NCBI GenBank assembly: GCA_036937835.1
Contig: CM072881.1
Location: 3,674,501-3,738,500, forward strand
Direction: 5' to 3'
From: Pampus argenteus
Taxonomy: Eukaryota > Chordata > Actinopteri > Scombriformes > Stromateidae
DNA length: 64,000 nt
The notes beneath the pieces were generated by a model. That model was given only the letters and a program-made list of their open reading frames with translations. It had not been told where the DNA came from and searched no databases. This document shows, in pieces, positions 1-13,857 of this stretch. A program made the position numbers and the translations under genes. Position 1 is the stretch's first letter, and each line of letters opens with the position of its first letter.

Positions 1-1290
1 GAAAGTGGACCTGAGAGGTCTGGATGCTTCATAATGTAGCAGCAGAGCAGAAGTGTATTTTAGCCTTTCAGTGCTTTAAAAAGCAACGTTAAAATGTTAA
101 AATCAAACGTGAGAACTGGAGTGATGTGATCCACTCAAACATCAGCATTCTAAATGAACTGCAGCTGCCTGATCGACTTTTTAGGGAGACCTGTAAAGGC
201 ACTGTAACCGGTGTCTCCAGGTAAGTAGGACCGATAACTAATTTAGTCAATTACTTAAAACTGGGCAATATCAGAAGTCTAGGTACGAATACGGAGCCTG
301 AAGTAATAAAGGTCAGCAGAGAACAGAGAACACAAAACAGGTAAGTTTAACATTTACATCTATATTGTACAAAATCATAAACAAACATTTACACTCCCTG
401 CCTATCTAAGCCGGCTTCCTAAGTGCACAGGCGCACGATAATGGGCCCAAAATAAATAAATTTCAAATTGTCCCTCAGCAGAATTTAAAGAAAATAAAGC
501 TGCTTCCTTGAGTCCATGAAAGTTAGTGATGTGTGTGTGTGTGAAAGTATGTATGTTCTCTTCACTACCCGGGTAGGTTTACGTGTGATCTTATCTGGAT
601 TTTTAACAGGGAAATGGGATGGTGATGGGTCGAAGGATGCCACGGCTGGCCACACCAGGCTCTCCGTCCGGGTCACTGCTGACTCAATGGTTGGCTCGCC
701 ACTGACCGTTAGGGTCAAGTTCAGAAGATCTCTCTCTAAAAAAAACAATCTATGCATACAGTACGGAATGCATTAGTCGCTATAACCTCATTTCTGTTTA
801 GATCCAATCAACTTATCTCTATCATTTAAATGTCAAATCAACTAATAACCATTTGTAAAGGATATAAATATTCTAATCATTATGTAAATGAATAGATACA
901 CATCACATCACTTAAGATGACATCACACGTCCCTTCCAATGGTCAATTATTCAATCAGTCAATCATGTACTTCCATCTCACAGCATAGAAATGAGGTTAT
1001 GAAAGTTATACAGATATTGTATACATCTATATTTATGTTTTTAACCTTTTAAGCCTATTTATGCATCTTAACAACATTTTAACCATCACATTTTAATATA
1101 TTCATTATATTAACAGTTAAGATGAACTTCTATTTCTCATATTTATATTAAACATATATTGGCAATTAAATGAACTAAATCACCATCATCTGAACTGTGA
1201 TAAACAAAAGGGTAAATACTGTTACAGAGATGACTAACTTAGCCGAGTTAGCAGCAGATTTAACCAAACCAAGTTCACATTTACATGCTA

Positions 1291-1379
1291 GCGATTAGCA
1301 TGCGGCTAGCGCGATTAGCATGCGGCTAGCGCGATTAGCATGCGGCTAGCGCGATTAGCATGCGGCTAGCGCGATTAGC
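1291..1379. repeat. 20-bp minisatellite, 4 full copies plus a part
   Basis: The unit GCGATTAGCATGCGGCTAGC is repeated exactly at 1291, 1311, 1331 and 1351, followed by a partial copy. Each unit contains the palindromes GCATGC and GCTAGC. The absence of any mismatch between copies suggests recent expansion. It lies in otherwise AT-rich noncoding DNA. Confidence 0.95.
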
Positions 1380-2065
1380 GATCTTTTATAAACATTTAAA
1401 ACCACATAAAACGATCTGAATCTGTGTCTATATAATACCAAACACTAAACGCTAGGGTCACAACTCTGATTGGTTTCATAAGAATTTAAATAAGAACAGT
1501 ACAATACGGCATAATGACGCTAGCACAGTTAACATGACACAGCATTAGCATCCTTACCGGAGCTATCTTGGTGAACGAGCAAATTTGTGCAGCTCGACTC
1601 TCTCTTCCTCACAGCTTTTCAACCTAACAAACAAACAATACAAATGTTTAAATGTATTTTTTATTAATTTAGTTGGTATGGGATTTTATCATTTTCTATC
1701 CCTCAGAGGATATTTCCGTACCAGTCTTCGGCAATGTCTCCAGCAGAAGAGAGAAAGCGCAAGTGTCTCTTAATTGATTCACAGTGGCGTATGCGCCACC
1801 CTCTGGTGGAGTAGAGGACTGCACTCCAGTAACCTGTGTGGGTTACAACACCATTAGTCGAGTCTATTGAAGATAAATGTGTGGACAAGTTTTTCCAAAT
1901 CCTGCTCAGACACGAGTCCTTTAACCATTTATATATTCTACAGGTGGTAGAAGGCTGACATTTTAATTGTCTTAATGTGGCTGTCGAAATCCATCAATGA
2001 TTTCTGTCTTGGTTTGTGGTTTTTAACATTACTGGCTGAAGCTGACCGTTGACTTTTAATCGTTC

Positions 2066-2104
2066 TTCCTTCCTTCCTTCCTTCCTTCCTTCCTTCCTTC
2101 CTTC
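2066..2104. repeat. (TTCC)n microsatellite
   Basis: About ten uninterrupted TTCC units lie in noncoding DNA. Read as protein on the minus strand it gives a simple GRKE repeat, which is not a gene. Confidence 0.95.
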
Positions 2105-5100
2105 AAAAAACAAATGAAGAAAATTCTGGTACATCCAGTCATTGTTTTGTTCAATGCTCTTACTCAGTGCATGGTCCCCCTGGTGATTGGTTATGTAAAT
2201 TGGTATGTCATCTGCATAATTATTACAAGATATATTGTTCATAATCCGATCCAGTGGGAGCACGTAGATGATATCAGAGTTATATATCATCATATAGCAT
2301 ATATAAGTAAATCTCTATTCAGTAGAAAAAATTATATTGAGATTAATTTACTTAATTACAACTTAATTGTGTCTCAAAGGCAGAGTCAAGTGCACTGAAG
2401 TACACTCAAGTATATATTTTAATTTGTGCTAATATTTTTAATACACTGAGTACAATCTACCTGATACCTGAAATATCACACTTTATGTGTATTAATCACG
2501 AGTAAGTATACCTTATTAGCAAGTACAATGTGATATACTTTATTTATTTTACAGAGAACATTATCCACTCAAACTCATTTATTATGGGTTTCCAGCTCCT
2601 TAGGTTGAAATAATTCAACATACTCACTCAGTGCTTACATGACTCACCTTAAAGGAGGAATTCAGAAAGAAAAACATATATATAAAATAGGAAATAAACA
2701 TGATCTGAAAATGAAATGATGTCTTAGTTTTTTCTAGACTGATTCCACAGCACACTAAAAAGACTTTTCTGGTATCAAAAAGGATGAACTGTCATGTCGA
2801 GCATCTGACTTCACTAAGAGGTCAATACTGGCCAGTCTAACATTACTATTTCAGGTCCAGTTGTATTATATTCTGCTTTGAGTTTTTTTTTTTTACTTTT
2901 CTATGCAGATGTGCTTATTTTATACAGCCTTCCAAGTGGCGCATAAATATGGATGCATCATATTACCTGCCTCTGAAATTTTCCAAACCTTCTATCCAAA
3001 ATCAGTTTAAAAGACGTCGTTATGTAACTGACCTGAAATGATTGTTTCGGGGCAACAGTCCTCCCACCTCCTCCATCTCCTGAGCCTCCTACTCTGTGAT
3101 GCCGACAGAGGCCTGGTGAGAGCGAGGCCGCTGCCTCCACCTACCACTTCCTGTTGTGTGAGCACAGCAAAGGCCACCAGGCCCTGAGAGAAGGGCTACT
3201 GACTGCAGTCAATCCAGGACAGAGTGGGTGGTCTCACAGCAGGATGAAATATATCAATATATTTACAAGACATTTTGAAAGCAGTGTTCACCTCAGCCAA
3301 GTGCTGAGTACCTGCACATGATGACGTTTGATGAAATGAGAAAATTAGAGGGACAAAACTGTCATCTCTTAATTCACTCTAGTTGTCATTTTTCAAGCAC
3401 CAGGCGAGATATTTTACTACAATACTTGTCAGTCTAATAACCACCAATTTGCGATTAAAGACTAGCATCACCTGAGGTTTTGACATTTCTTTCTGGCTCA
3501 AATCGACTCAAATCCTCTGGATATATGGTACAAACGCTGATGGGAAAGTTTCACATGTTACTTCTTAGTTCTGAAAACTTATTATATTGCCAATGACACA
3601 TTCACATGTAAGCAGCATTTTAATTTAATAAATGTGGAGCGAATCTGCAGAGTAAGCAGCAATTATCAAGCAAATGTAGTGAAATAAAAAGAATAGCGTA
3701 TTTAAATATAGCAGAGTATAATGAAGCATGAAAAGTAAAACACAAGACCCTCAAAATTGTACTTAAGCACGGTAAATTGTAAATTGCTCTCATGTTTACA
3801 GTTTGTCTATATTGTTATCATTCTGATTTTCCATATTGTAATTGTGATATTTTGGTCCCTGAAGTTTCTTCCATTTGAATCAAGGGTCTAATGTTGTACA
3901 GATTGTAAAGGCCCTAGAGGTAAATTTGTGATATGTGATATTCAGTCATGAAAATAAAATGAACTTCTTTGAACCACCACTGGAAAAGTTCAGACTTCAT
4001 CCTGTTCTCTTCCCTGTCTTCAGATAAAAGCCACACCAGTGCTTACCTTTACTTTCTGCCAACACTGCCAAGTGAGTCTTGTTATCTGTTAATTGTTTCA
4101 GATTAGAATTGTATTGCACAGATGTCCTATATTTAATTTGATAGTCAACAAACACAAGACACCGCGGGGCCTTTTTTATTGCGACCTGAGCCGCAAACGG
4201 TGCAGCGGCTTGTGCAACCAGCATCATCTTTTAACCAATGAACACAAAGCTCTTCTTCTTTTCTGCAAGACAATTGGTGTCATGGCTGCAGATCCCAGAG
4301 AGGGATCTTCTGAAAAACATGAAGTTGTTCCCCACAGTAAATTATTTCTTAATAAATGATGTAATTGAAAAAAATATGTGTAATTGAAGCAGTGCTCAGT
4401 GGTCTGAACCGTTGTGGGAGTTTGAGAAATTAAGTTAACCATTAATTAAGTTACGCTCTAATTAACGGTCTACTTTACTGTTGCTTGCTATTGGACTACA
4501 TTTCCCAGAACCCATCTCTGCAGCATCTCTGTAACACGTGAGTTGCATCTTCAGTAAGTGAGTCTAGTGACTGTTGATTGCTAAGCAAGCAGCTGCCAAG
4601 CTACAAAGACAGCAACAGGTTATGTAGCCCCAAAGAATTTACAGACATCCTGGCTCACTTAAGGTGGACCAGCTAGTTTTTCTAAGCCTGTCCTATTCAT
4701 ATTCAATAAAAGGTTTTGGCCTTACAAGTAACTGCTCCTTCAATGCCCCTTTCCTTTTTTAATGACCTGCTTTTTGTCTCCCAACAAATTATAGTTTGCA
4801 TATCAAGTTTCATTTTGATTAAGAATATCACAATATAGCATAATATAGCCCACTGATCCTTCCCCCTGAGTAGAAATATGTCAATATGGCAACATTCAAA
4901 TTCAATTCCGTATGGAGCCTCTCAATAGCCTTTTTTACCTAAGGTATAAAGTAATATTTTTCCACAACTAATAACCTTTTTCACAGTGAGAGGATCACTC
5001 AGAGCTATTTCTAAAGTGTGACAATATCAACATGCCTGGTGGTAGATTAAAATGTTTATGAGGCTCGTTCACCACAGTCCCCTCTGTCGACTCGGAGCCA

Positions 5101-7413
5101 GCATCCATATGTAAATGCCTCGCACTCTTCTCTCTCTTGCTGGCAGTAAACTTGATTAAAGTTCTGCACCGAGCCTCTATTGAGGGATTGCCCTAGTTCA
5201 ATGCAATTTTACATGGCAGCAGATGAACGATCTCACTCACTGCTGGAGTTACACAGCTCTGGCAAATTCATCACGGCGGCTGAATATACACATCCATACC
5301 AAAAAGAGGGAGCAGCAAGGTTACATTTGCAGGTGCACTCAATCACATCGAGGGAAAAGACCCCTGTCTGTATTTTTCTCCATCGCTCAGATGCAAATAA
5401 AAGACATCCATCAAGTGCGTGACAGCCCTCAGAAGATAACTAACTGCTAGCAGAATCATTACCTCACGACACTCATGCTGAATGTGGACTCACTGCTGGT
5501 TAGCCAACTGGTCACTTTTGACATGCAAGATTTTTTCTGTCTATTTAAACTGGTTGTTTAGGGTCATTACTATAGAGTATGATAGGGAAGAGTTACTTTG
5601 GTAGACCAGGATACAGCTAATGTGCTGCATAGACAATGAAAAATACTCCTAATATATGGATGGGAGGGAAATTGAATCATCATTACAAAAAGTAAGTAAG
5701 CCTGTGTACATAAATGATTATTTATTATTATTATTATTTATCATCTTCTCACTATGAGAACACAATTTTATGCCGAAGTTCTGTCAACCACCTTACTTTT
5801 CTCACTGCTGCCACGCAGCAATCAAAATCCATAGACAGTTTGGATTAATAATAAATAAATATGTGTTTTTAATACTAACATATCATGTTAAAAAGCCACA
5901 TTATGTCACTTCCTTACCTTACCTCACCACCTTATGTTGTGTAGAACCACCGTTCTGAATTGTAGTATTGCTACTTGTGAATGCCAGGTACAGATAACCA
6001 CAGCATTGAGTGGTTGGTGTTGCAGGAGCCAGGGTGGATTCCAGCTGTAGAGGTAGGCGTTGTTATTCAGTAGTGATGCTGTGGTGTGTGTTTTTAGATT
6101 ATCAAAGTGACCTTATTTTCAGCTTAGTTTGATTGTTTTTGCCTATATTTTGTCTTTTAGGGATTTACATATATGTAACTCATTTTGTGGTATTCTATTT
6201 GACTTGGTAGACAAACCCACTGTGCCTTCTGGATCTTTAAAAAAAAAAGTGTTTTAATGTAATCTCTGCGCTCCTTCAGTTAGTTTCAGATATTCAGGCT
6301 GTACTGTCGGGGTGCTGGCTGTTGGGTTTGCTGTGCCTGGCACTTAAGGGTGTTTGTTTGCTGTGTGTGTGTGTGTGTGTGTGAATGTGAGTGTGTGCAT
6401 GCTTGAAGGGGAACACACAGTGAGAAAAAATTGGATAACAGCTAGTCCTTCGGCAGCCAATCTGCTTTATAAATATACCCCTTTTTTCAAAGTGTGTAAG
6501 GATAACTAATATATTTTTCCCTGCCTTGTGGCCCAGAACCAGCATGGCATTTTAGGATCCCAGAATTGTTGCCAGTTTACCTTTGAGTGCTTACTTTGGG
6601 ATTTTAGTATTCCATTTTTGAGTAATAAAGTTGTCTTAAAATCTAGCTGGGCAGGTCACACATAGAAAAAAATCTTGTTTTTCAAAATAAACTCTTATAC
6701 TTAACACACTTTAGCTTAATTTAATGCGGACATAGATACATGGACAAACTTGTCAAAAAAGAAACATGGATTTATATGAATATGTTTGTATGTATAAACA
6801 AACTACAAGGAGGGTTCTCTGTTGTATCTGATCTCGCTCTTGTGCCTCTCGCCGCTGGCTCTTTTACAATTTAACATTATTAGTAGTTTGCTGGGAGAAA
6901 TCCAGAAGTTTCTCTGTGCTCGCCATCTCCCTGGGAAATCTCTGAGGGACCAATCAGTGGCTCAGTTATCCAGGCATCTAATATTAGTTTCTGTCTTCTT
7001 TTTGCCAGTTCACCTCTCCCACAGACCATTCAGTAGCATTTAAAAAGAATAGAAATCCATTGTTGCTTTTTTTCAGATGCTTATTTCATTAAAACCTCCC
7101 TGTCCAAGTATAATATATATATATATATATATAGTATAAATAAAGAGTTAAAACACACCTTTATCTATGCTTAAAACAAAAAGCATTCAATCAGTATGGA
7201 CTAGGATATTGTTGATAAAACATTTAGAGTGAAAACTGTCCGTATGCAATATTTTGTTCCAATGTGGTATTCCCAGGGATGTATGACAGCAATTAACACT
7301 TATTTAAATTACTGATTAATCTATTATTTTATTGATTTTCTTGTTTCCCAAAGCCAAAGGGGACTTTCTTAAATGTCTGGATCAACAGTCCACATCCCAA
7401 AGATATTCACTTT

Positions 7414-7470
7414 CACTGCAAAAACTGAAAAGTCTTAATATAAGAAATAAATACTTGGTTTGAGCAGATA
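7414..7470 (+). repeat. Left terminal inverted repeat of the CACTA element
   Basis: Starts CACTGCAAAAACTGAAAAGT, preceded by TTT. CACT(G) with an A-run is the expected CACTA terminus. The subterminal region is rich in AAGT and CTTA motifs, as is usual for this superfamily, where such motifs are thought to be bound by the element's proteins. Confidence 0.7.
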
Positions 7471-7973
7471 TAGACTAAAATTAAGTGAAATAATCTGCCA
7501 GTGCAGTAAGATAATCACACTTGGTAAGATTTCTTAAAACAAGAAAAAATAAGCAAGTGAGAAATATCTTAAAATAAGTGGTGAAACACTCGTTCCAAGT
7601 ACTGTATGCAAGCCAAATAATCTCAAAACTAGCTTTTCAATTCTTATTTCACTTTTTGTTTCTTACTCAAATTGAGTGAAACCTAAATCAAGAGCAACTT
7701 AACAAGATGATTCTTCTTAATTCAAGAGTTATGATTAGCTTTTATCTTAAATCAATACATTTAAAATCATACAGAGAATATTGTTATAACAACATTTATT
7801 TGAAGTTCTTGCAGAATAGCTGGATAGCTTTGATAACATTTTAAATACGAGACAGAACATGGTAGTCAAGGAAAAAAATGAACAAAAATAGACAGCAAGT
7901 CTTCAGTATGTGTAAAACTTCAAAAAACACAGGGGCTTGAGTTTTGTACACCCCCCTCCAAGCCTGAACAGCT

Positions 7974-10960
7974 CTATTTCTTAATGAAAGCATTCCACTC
8001 TGCCATGGCTCTTTTGTACGAGCCTGTGGTGTCTCGCTCGTGGATACTGTCCTGTAAGACTTCTGTCTGAATGACAGAGAGAAGAGTCGCCACACACTTA
8101 GGATAGGTGAAATGCAGGGTGTAGTAATAACCCATCAGATACAGCAAACCTTCACCAAGTTCTTCTTTGGCAAATGTAGTGACAGGAGTGTTTCCAATTG
8201 CCAGAAGACAGCGGGACCCATCAAAGACCAAAACAGGGCTGAAGAGTGTCCTCTTCTGGAGGTAGATGGCCGGCTCTTCTGTTGGCTGGAGAAGAAAACA
8301 AAAAAACAGAAGTTTCTTCAGGGTATACAAAAAAACTGCTTGGGCAAGTGAACTGAGATTTTTTAACACCATTATGTACATCTTAGACTACTACAAAATG
8401 ATCAGTTTTTCTGGTTTTACTATTTATAGGTATTTTTCTTTCAACATTTCCTCCAAATTTGAAATTAAAATATTGCCATTTACAGCATTTATTTGTAGAA
8501 ATTGACAACTGGTAAAAATAACAAAAAAATATGCAGTGTATGAAGACTTTGAATAATGCAAAGAAAACATGTTCATATTCATTCTTAAACAACAAAGCAC
8601 TAACATTTTAACTTAGGAAGAGTTTAGAAATCATTATTGGTGGGATAATCTCAATCTTTAATCACAGCGGTGGTTTTTGTGATCTTCCTCATAAAATAAG
8701 ATTTGGTTCAGGTGATCACCTGATCAATGTCTCATTAAGCAGAATGAGGCTTGTGTTGGAATCTAACAAACACTGGAATGGACTGGCTGCCATAGATGTA
8801 GAGATGCTGATTTAGGTAACATTTGTGAGAGTGGTCTCATAATTTTTTCTAGAGCTGTATACATCTATAAACACAACCATACTGACATGTGGTATATGAA
8901 ACGGAGCTCTAAAGATAGGACCATGGGTCAAGACATGCCAGGCTAAGAAATCATGAAAATAACTTGTGCCTCAGTCACTGTTTAAAGAGTGTGTGCCACT
9001 AAACACTTTTGTAGACGATTAATTCTTAACAAAATATGAACAAACTCACCTGAAGGACATGAAGCAATGCCTCACTGGCCTGTCCCATCTTCTTAGGTGG
9101 CGCAGACTGTGAGGGGAAGAGTGTGGGTAGTGCCCTGAACAAGGCAATGTTGGATTCCACTAGAACAGAATAAATCAAGTTTTAGTTCAAAGTTAGCCAG
9201 CATCTAATGAGTTTTTTTCTAACCTTTATTTATTCAGGGTAGGTTCACTGAGAGTGAGGCTCTCTTTTGCAAGAACGCCCTGATCACATTCAGTTACACA
9301 ATTACACGTGGAAGCTGCCCAGTACAACCACAGTCTTAACTGCCAGCCACTGAGCTGTTGCTCAAGGGCACCTCAGTGGTGGTAATGAGGGAGGAAGAAG
9401 TGCTGTTTTTTCACTTTCTCCACCCAGATTAATCCTGCCAGTTTATTCCACATTGTAACATCACAATACATGAAAGCCTAATCATAACTTCAATGTAAAG
9501 TTTAAATACCTGTAATATATCATCATATAGAAAACTGTGGTAGTATTACCTAGCCTTTGTGTCCATCATTATTGCCAAAATTACTTTCACTCACCTGATC
9601 TGTCGTCTTCAGAACTGCTCCCAGGTGGCAAAAGAATTGTTGATCCACCACTTGAGTCTGCATCATAATCTTCTCCCTGGTCACTTGGAGAGAAGTCAAT
9701 GTGGCGTCTTTTGGTTGAACTGCTTCTCTCTGGTCTGGCCCCTGCCTCTTCTGTGGGGTCTTCACATTCAGAATTCTCTTCTGAAAATAACTGTACATGC
9801 TCATCTGTGGTGAAGAAAGTCACTTATTGAAAAATATTTGAATATCACATAACTTTTCAAGAAAATAATATGGCTAGAATTGTCATCACTTACATGTTTG
9901 ATGGGTTCATCTTTATCCTGTAGCATGGGATAATACTCCACTAGTCTCTTAGCCATTGCGGTGACCTCATGCTTTGAAGGGTACCGGAGCTCCTCTCCTT
10001 GGTGACTTGCTCTCAAGATTGAAATCATGCTGGTAACAGTGTTCCTCACCAGCCTGCATCTCAGCTCTTTGGACATGGCAGATTCCCCCTCTCTACCAGT
10101 GCAGGCCATCACAAAATGGTGCTTACGAGCTAGTTCTAACTCAGTGTCTGTGTAGATCACATATTGTGGAGGACTAGGAAGCTGTAGGGTTTTCTTCACC
10201 ACAGGAGTGGATACTGGAGCTGATCCTTGAAGTGATGACACAGTTCCTGTTTCACCTGGGCCAGCTTTGTCTGGGAAAGTGGCATTCTCACCCTCAGAAA
10301 GAAAACATAATTATTACAAGGTTAAGGGTTTAGGGAATTGGACCCTGAAAACTAGTGCAGTAAAACAAAAAAAAAGAGTTTATTAACTCACAGAGGCACC
10401 ACAGGAAGTGACAGCATGGACACAGACGAACCAACAAAGGACAAAACCGGGAAAACACTGAGGTCAGATACATGAGGAAACGAGACACAGGTGGGGCAAT
10501 CGCATACATGTGAGACACACAAGGTACTCACAGGAGGGAAAACACAGGAAGACAAGACATGGAACTTCAAAATAAAACAGGACATGGACAAGGAAGTGGA
10601 GATAAACCATGGCACATGTGAAAAAATTTAATATAAAAATCAACGTCGTTTTTTATTAGTCGCAGGAGAAAAAGCACAAGAAAACATTTCTAACCATGTT
10701 GTAGCGCCAAACCTGCAAAGTCATCTAACATTAGCTAAATTAGCTAGCTGGATTTCAGATTGAAGAGGCCGATTTATTCATTGATACGGCCGCAGTTTTC
10801 GCGATGAGTGGAGTAAATGTGAAGAGTAAAACTGTAACGTAATTGTAAAATGTATAACTTTATAATTTTTAATATAACGTTGTTTTCTACTTACCGCAGC
10901 AGAGTCCAGTCCCGACAAACTGTCGTTCTCCCAACCGTCGCAGGGCAGACGCAACCATAT
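7974..10960 (-). pseudogene. SAMD3-like transposon-associated gene with one frameshift
   Basis: Five exons can be traced by splice signals: one ending at 10895 (5' limit unclear), then 10293-9894, 9804-9595, 9159-9050 and 8285-7974, ending in TAG. Donors are GTAAG/GTGAGT and acceptors end in CAG or TAG. The product resembles the repetitive fish proteins annotated as sterile alpha motif domain-containing protein 3-like (family recalled, function unknown). Diagnostic stretches are RLVRNTVTSMISILRASHQ, MAKRLVEYYPMLQDKDEP, FRALPTLFPS and VLVFDGSRCLLAIGN. Exons 9804-9595, 9159-9050 and 8285-7974 keep phase with each other. Within 9804-9595 the entry frame (NVKTPQKRQGP) and exit frame (STKRRHIDFSPSDQG) differ by one base, best explained by a one-base deletion at 9733/9734. 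The gene diverges from the CACTA transposase inside the same element, so it is probably the element's accessory protein. Confidence 0.68.
9208..9450. repeat. Common fish interspersed repeat inside an intron
   Basis: The sequence running from AACCTTTATTTATTCAGGGT through GGAAGCTGCCCAGTACAACC to GGGCACCTCAGTGGTGGTAA matches my memory of a widespread teleost interspersed repeat. It occupies the intron between the exons 9595 and 9159 of the SAMD3-like gene, so it inserted into the CACTA element or was carried by it. The class is not certain. A repeat library search would settle it. Confidence 0.5.
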
Positions 10961-11518
10961 GAGGGTAGTGAGGGGGGTTGGTGCAGACCATGTCAGTCTG
11001 TGTAAAACGTGTAAGAAACTGCTAATAATGACATACAAACATACATAATTGGCGAATACTAGAACTATAAATGATATTTTAATTTCTAGGCCAGTTTTTG
11101 ATCCCTGTATAATCACATCACTATGCAAATGAAATAATCTTGCTATGATCCACCAAGTGTTAAAAATGCTTTATATTCTTAAATGATTCACTATAGAGTG
11201 TTTGGTCATTAAACTGCGGAGACCATTTTTTATCAATGTATACACATATCACATCATATTTCCACTGCCAGAGTAACAACAGCCCCATATTTATCCTCAA
11301 TTTCAATATTTTTCAAAACTTAATGTTAGCTGTTAGCAATTAGTATTAGTGTTAGCATTTGCCAGTAACTACATGCAACAAGGGAGACATATTTTGATGT
11401 AATTATGCAAATGCACCACATTGTTCAAGGACAGTGACCATTTTGGTATGATCCATCTTTAAATGAGTCTTAAGAATGGCATCATGTATCTTACACTTCA
11501 TTCTTGACTGTGTTTCAG

Positions 11519-13642
11519 AGGAGCGTCAACAACATTGTTTCTGAAGTCCAGCAATATCAAAGTACTCTTCTGAGCACCTTGAGGGACACAATGAAGAGGA
11601 TCTTTGAAAGACATTCAGACAGCATGGAGCAGCTACAAGAGGAAGTACTGACAACATTAGACAATTTTCAAGATCCCTTCTCCTTCATGGCCACCACATA
11701 TATGCAAGACAGCACCATCCAGAGGCTTTTTAACCCAGTTAATCCAGAGGAGGTAGTTATGTCTCAGAGGGTTTGTCGAGTTAAGAAAGGACAATCAAGA
11801 GTTCTTGGAATTAAAAACAGAAGTTTTTACTATATATCCCTGGTTAAGAGTCTTGAACAGCTGTTGTCCAATTCTAGGATTTTTGATATGATCCGCACCA
11901 TGCCACAGAGTTGCCACAAAGATGGATTTTTGTATGATATTGTTGATGGGAGCATTTTCAAATCCCACCCACCGTTTTCAGTGAAACCTTATGCTTTACA
12001 GATCATTTTATACACTGATGAAATAGAGATCTGCAATCCTCTCGGGTCACATGCTTCAGTAAATAAATTACTGATGGTTTATTATACTTTAGGAAACATA
12101 AACCCCAAGTTTAGGTCAAAGCTGGCTGCAATCAGGCTCCTTGCTATAGCAAAAGCTGATGATATTGACAAGTGTGGTGTTGATTTTGTATTACAAAGAA
12201 TTAATGAAGACTTAAAGTTGCTGTATAATGGTGTCACAATCCAAACACAGAGTGATGGATTTGAGTTATTTGGTGCTGTAGTTTCAGTGTGTGGTGACAC
12301 ACTTGCACAGCATGAGCTTGCTGGTTTCAAGAAAGGAGTTGGTTTTGCATACAGTAAGTGTAGGCATTGTGAATGTACCTTTTGAGGAAATGCAAATTAA
12401 TTTTAATGAAGAGAGCTTTACAAAAAGGACAATGGAAAAACATATTCAACAGTGCCGTGAAATAGAAAAGGCCAGCACAGACTTCTTGAAATCAGCCCTC
12501 AAAACCACCTATGGTATAAACAGAAGGAGCAAGCTGGTTGATTTTCCAGCCTTTGACCTCATTCGGCAAACTCCACAGGACATAATGCACATCATTCTTG
12601 AGGGTGTTGCACACCTGGAAATTAAGTGTGTGTTAAAATACCTTGTTCTGTCAGGACAGATGGAGTTGGACATGTTCAATTCAGCCATGCAGAGTTTTCC
12701 TTTGTCACCAGTAGATGTACGTGACAAACCCTGCCCTATAAGTGTCAGTACCCTGGCATCAAATGATAACAAACTTAAACAGTCCTCAGGGCAAATGCTG
12801 ATATTGCTGAAGATCCTGCCTTTTCTACTGAACACTATAGAGAAAAATGAGTATGTTCAGTTTGTTTTGGACTTAATTGAGATAGTTCAGATACTTTTTG
12901 CTCCTGTTTTATCTGTGCAGACTGTATCAAGACTGAGAAGTATGATTGAACAGCATCTGAAACAGCTTAAGCAACTTTTTCCTGAGAATAATATAATTCC
13001 TAAGCAACATTACCTGCTGCATCTCCCACATTATTTCCCTGGGCCCCATGATAAGACACATGTGCATGAGATTTGAGTCAAAGCACTGTTTTTTCAAACA
13101 GTGGTCATCTAAATTGAACTTCAAAAATGTCTGTAAGTCACTTTTGAAACATAATCAGCTTTTTGAATGCTGTCAAAATGAAATGGGTATGGAGCATCCG
13201 ATTTTTTTTTACATGAGAAAGAATTGGGGTCCTGTCTCAGTAGTAGCAAATATGGAGTATGTTAATACAAAGATGAGAGATTTTTTGGGGATTTATGGCA
13301 TACAACACACAGTCAAAGTAAAGTGGCTTATTCTCAATGGGAACAAGTACATACGTGACAGGTCTCTAAAAATTAACCACTACAAATGAGACAGTGCCTG
13401 TCTTTGGATTTATAAAAAACATTTATGTGGTAGACAGTTCATTGTATTGTTTTGAGTACCAGCTTTATGAGACAGTGGGTTGGAATAGAGATCTTTAAGC
13501 CTATGAAGTTGCAGTGCCTAATCTTGCTCAAGCAACAGAGTTGATCGATGCTGAAAAGCTAGTTTCAGTAGTCAATTTCAAAAACACCACGTATGTTCTG
13601 ACAAAATATTATCTTAGTGATGTTGCTGTACTTAGACATTGA
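11519..13642 (+). pseudogene. CACTA-like transposase, broken in at least four places
   Basis: A long exon starts after the acceptor TTTCAG at 11518; upstream exons were not identified. Readable CACTA/EnSpm-like features, in order, are a DGSIFKSHPPFSV block, ILYTDEIEICNPLGSHASVN, YYTLGNI, a CGDTLAQHELAGFKKG block, a CxxC pair (SKCRHCECTF), DIMHIILEGV, and GPMIRHMCMRFESKH. The C-terminus, with no long open frame, continues from 13385 through FGFIKNIYVVDSS and YQLYETVGWNRDL to a TGA at 13640-13642. Lesions: an extra T in the T-run 12380-12383 gives a stop at 12383; an extra base near 13037 shifts frame; another shift lies near 13385; and TAA at 13496-13498 interrupts the last frame. Between lesions the protein is well preserved, so decay is fairly recent. 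It should act on the element's own termini, but this copy cannot make full-length enzyme. Confidence 0.75.
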
Positions 13643-13857
13643 AATTAATGTAAACATGTTACAACTGTGATCAGAGTGTGTGTGAATGCTTACTTAGAGG
13701 TCTTGAAACACGTTTTCTAAGCTAGGAAGTGGTCATGAAAGAGTATCTGACATAATTCGGCTTACTATCAGTGAAAAATATATAGTTTTAGGATCTACTT
13801 ACTCACTAAGAAATAAAAACAACAAGAATAATAATCTTACACATTCTGTGCTTGTAT

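Larger units (their letters stand above)
1..7413. other. Noncoding flank, no gene recognised
   Basis: I see no exon chain or recognisable protein here. The longest open frames are about 100 codons, lack family signatures and overlap low-complexity sequence. The stretch holds a 20-bp tandem array near 1.3 kb, a TTCC run near 2.07 kb, a TG run at 6362-6382 and an AT run at 7112-7134. The rest is AT-rich unique-looking sequence. Regulatory or old repeat content cannot be excluded by eye. Confidence 0.6.

Noticed and set aside
4093..4442. Overlapping frames of about 70-90 codons at 4.1-4.4 kb
   Set aside because: Frames on both strands are equally open and neither shows a motif or splice context.
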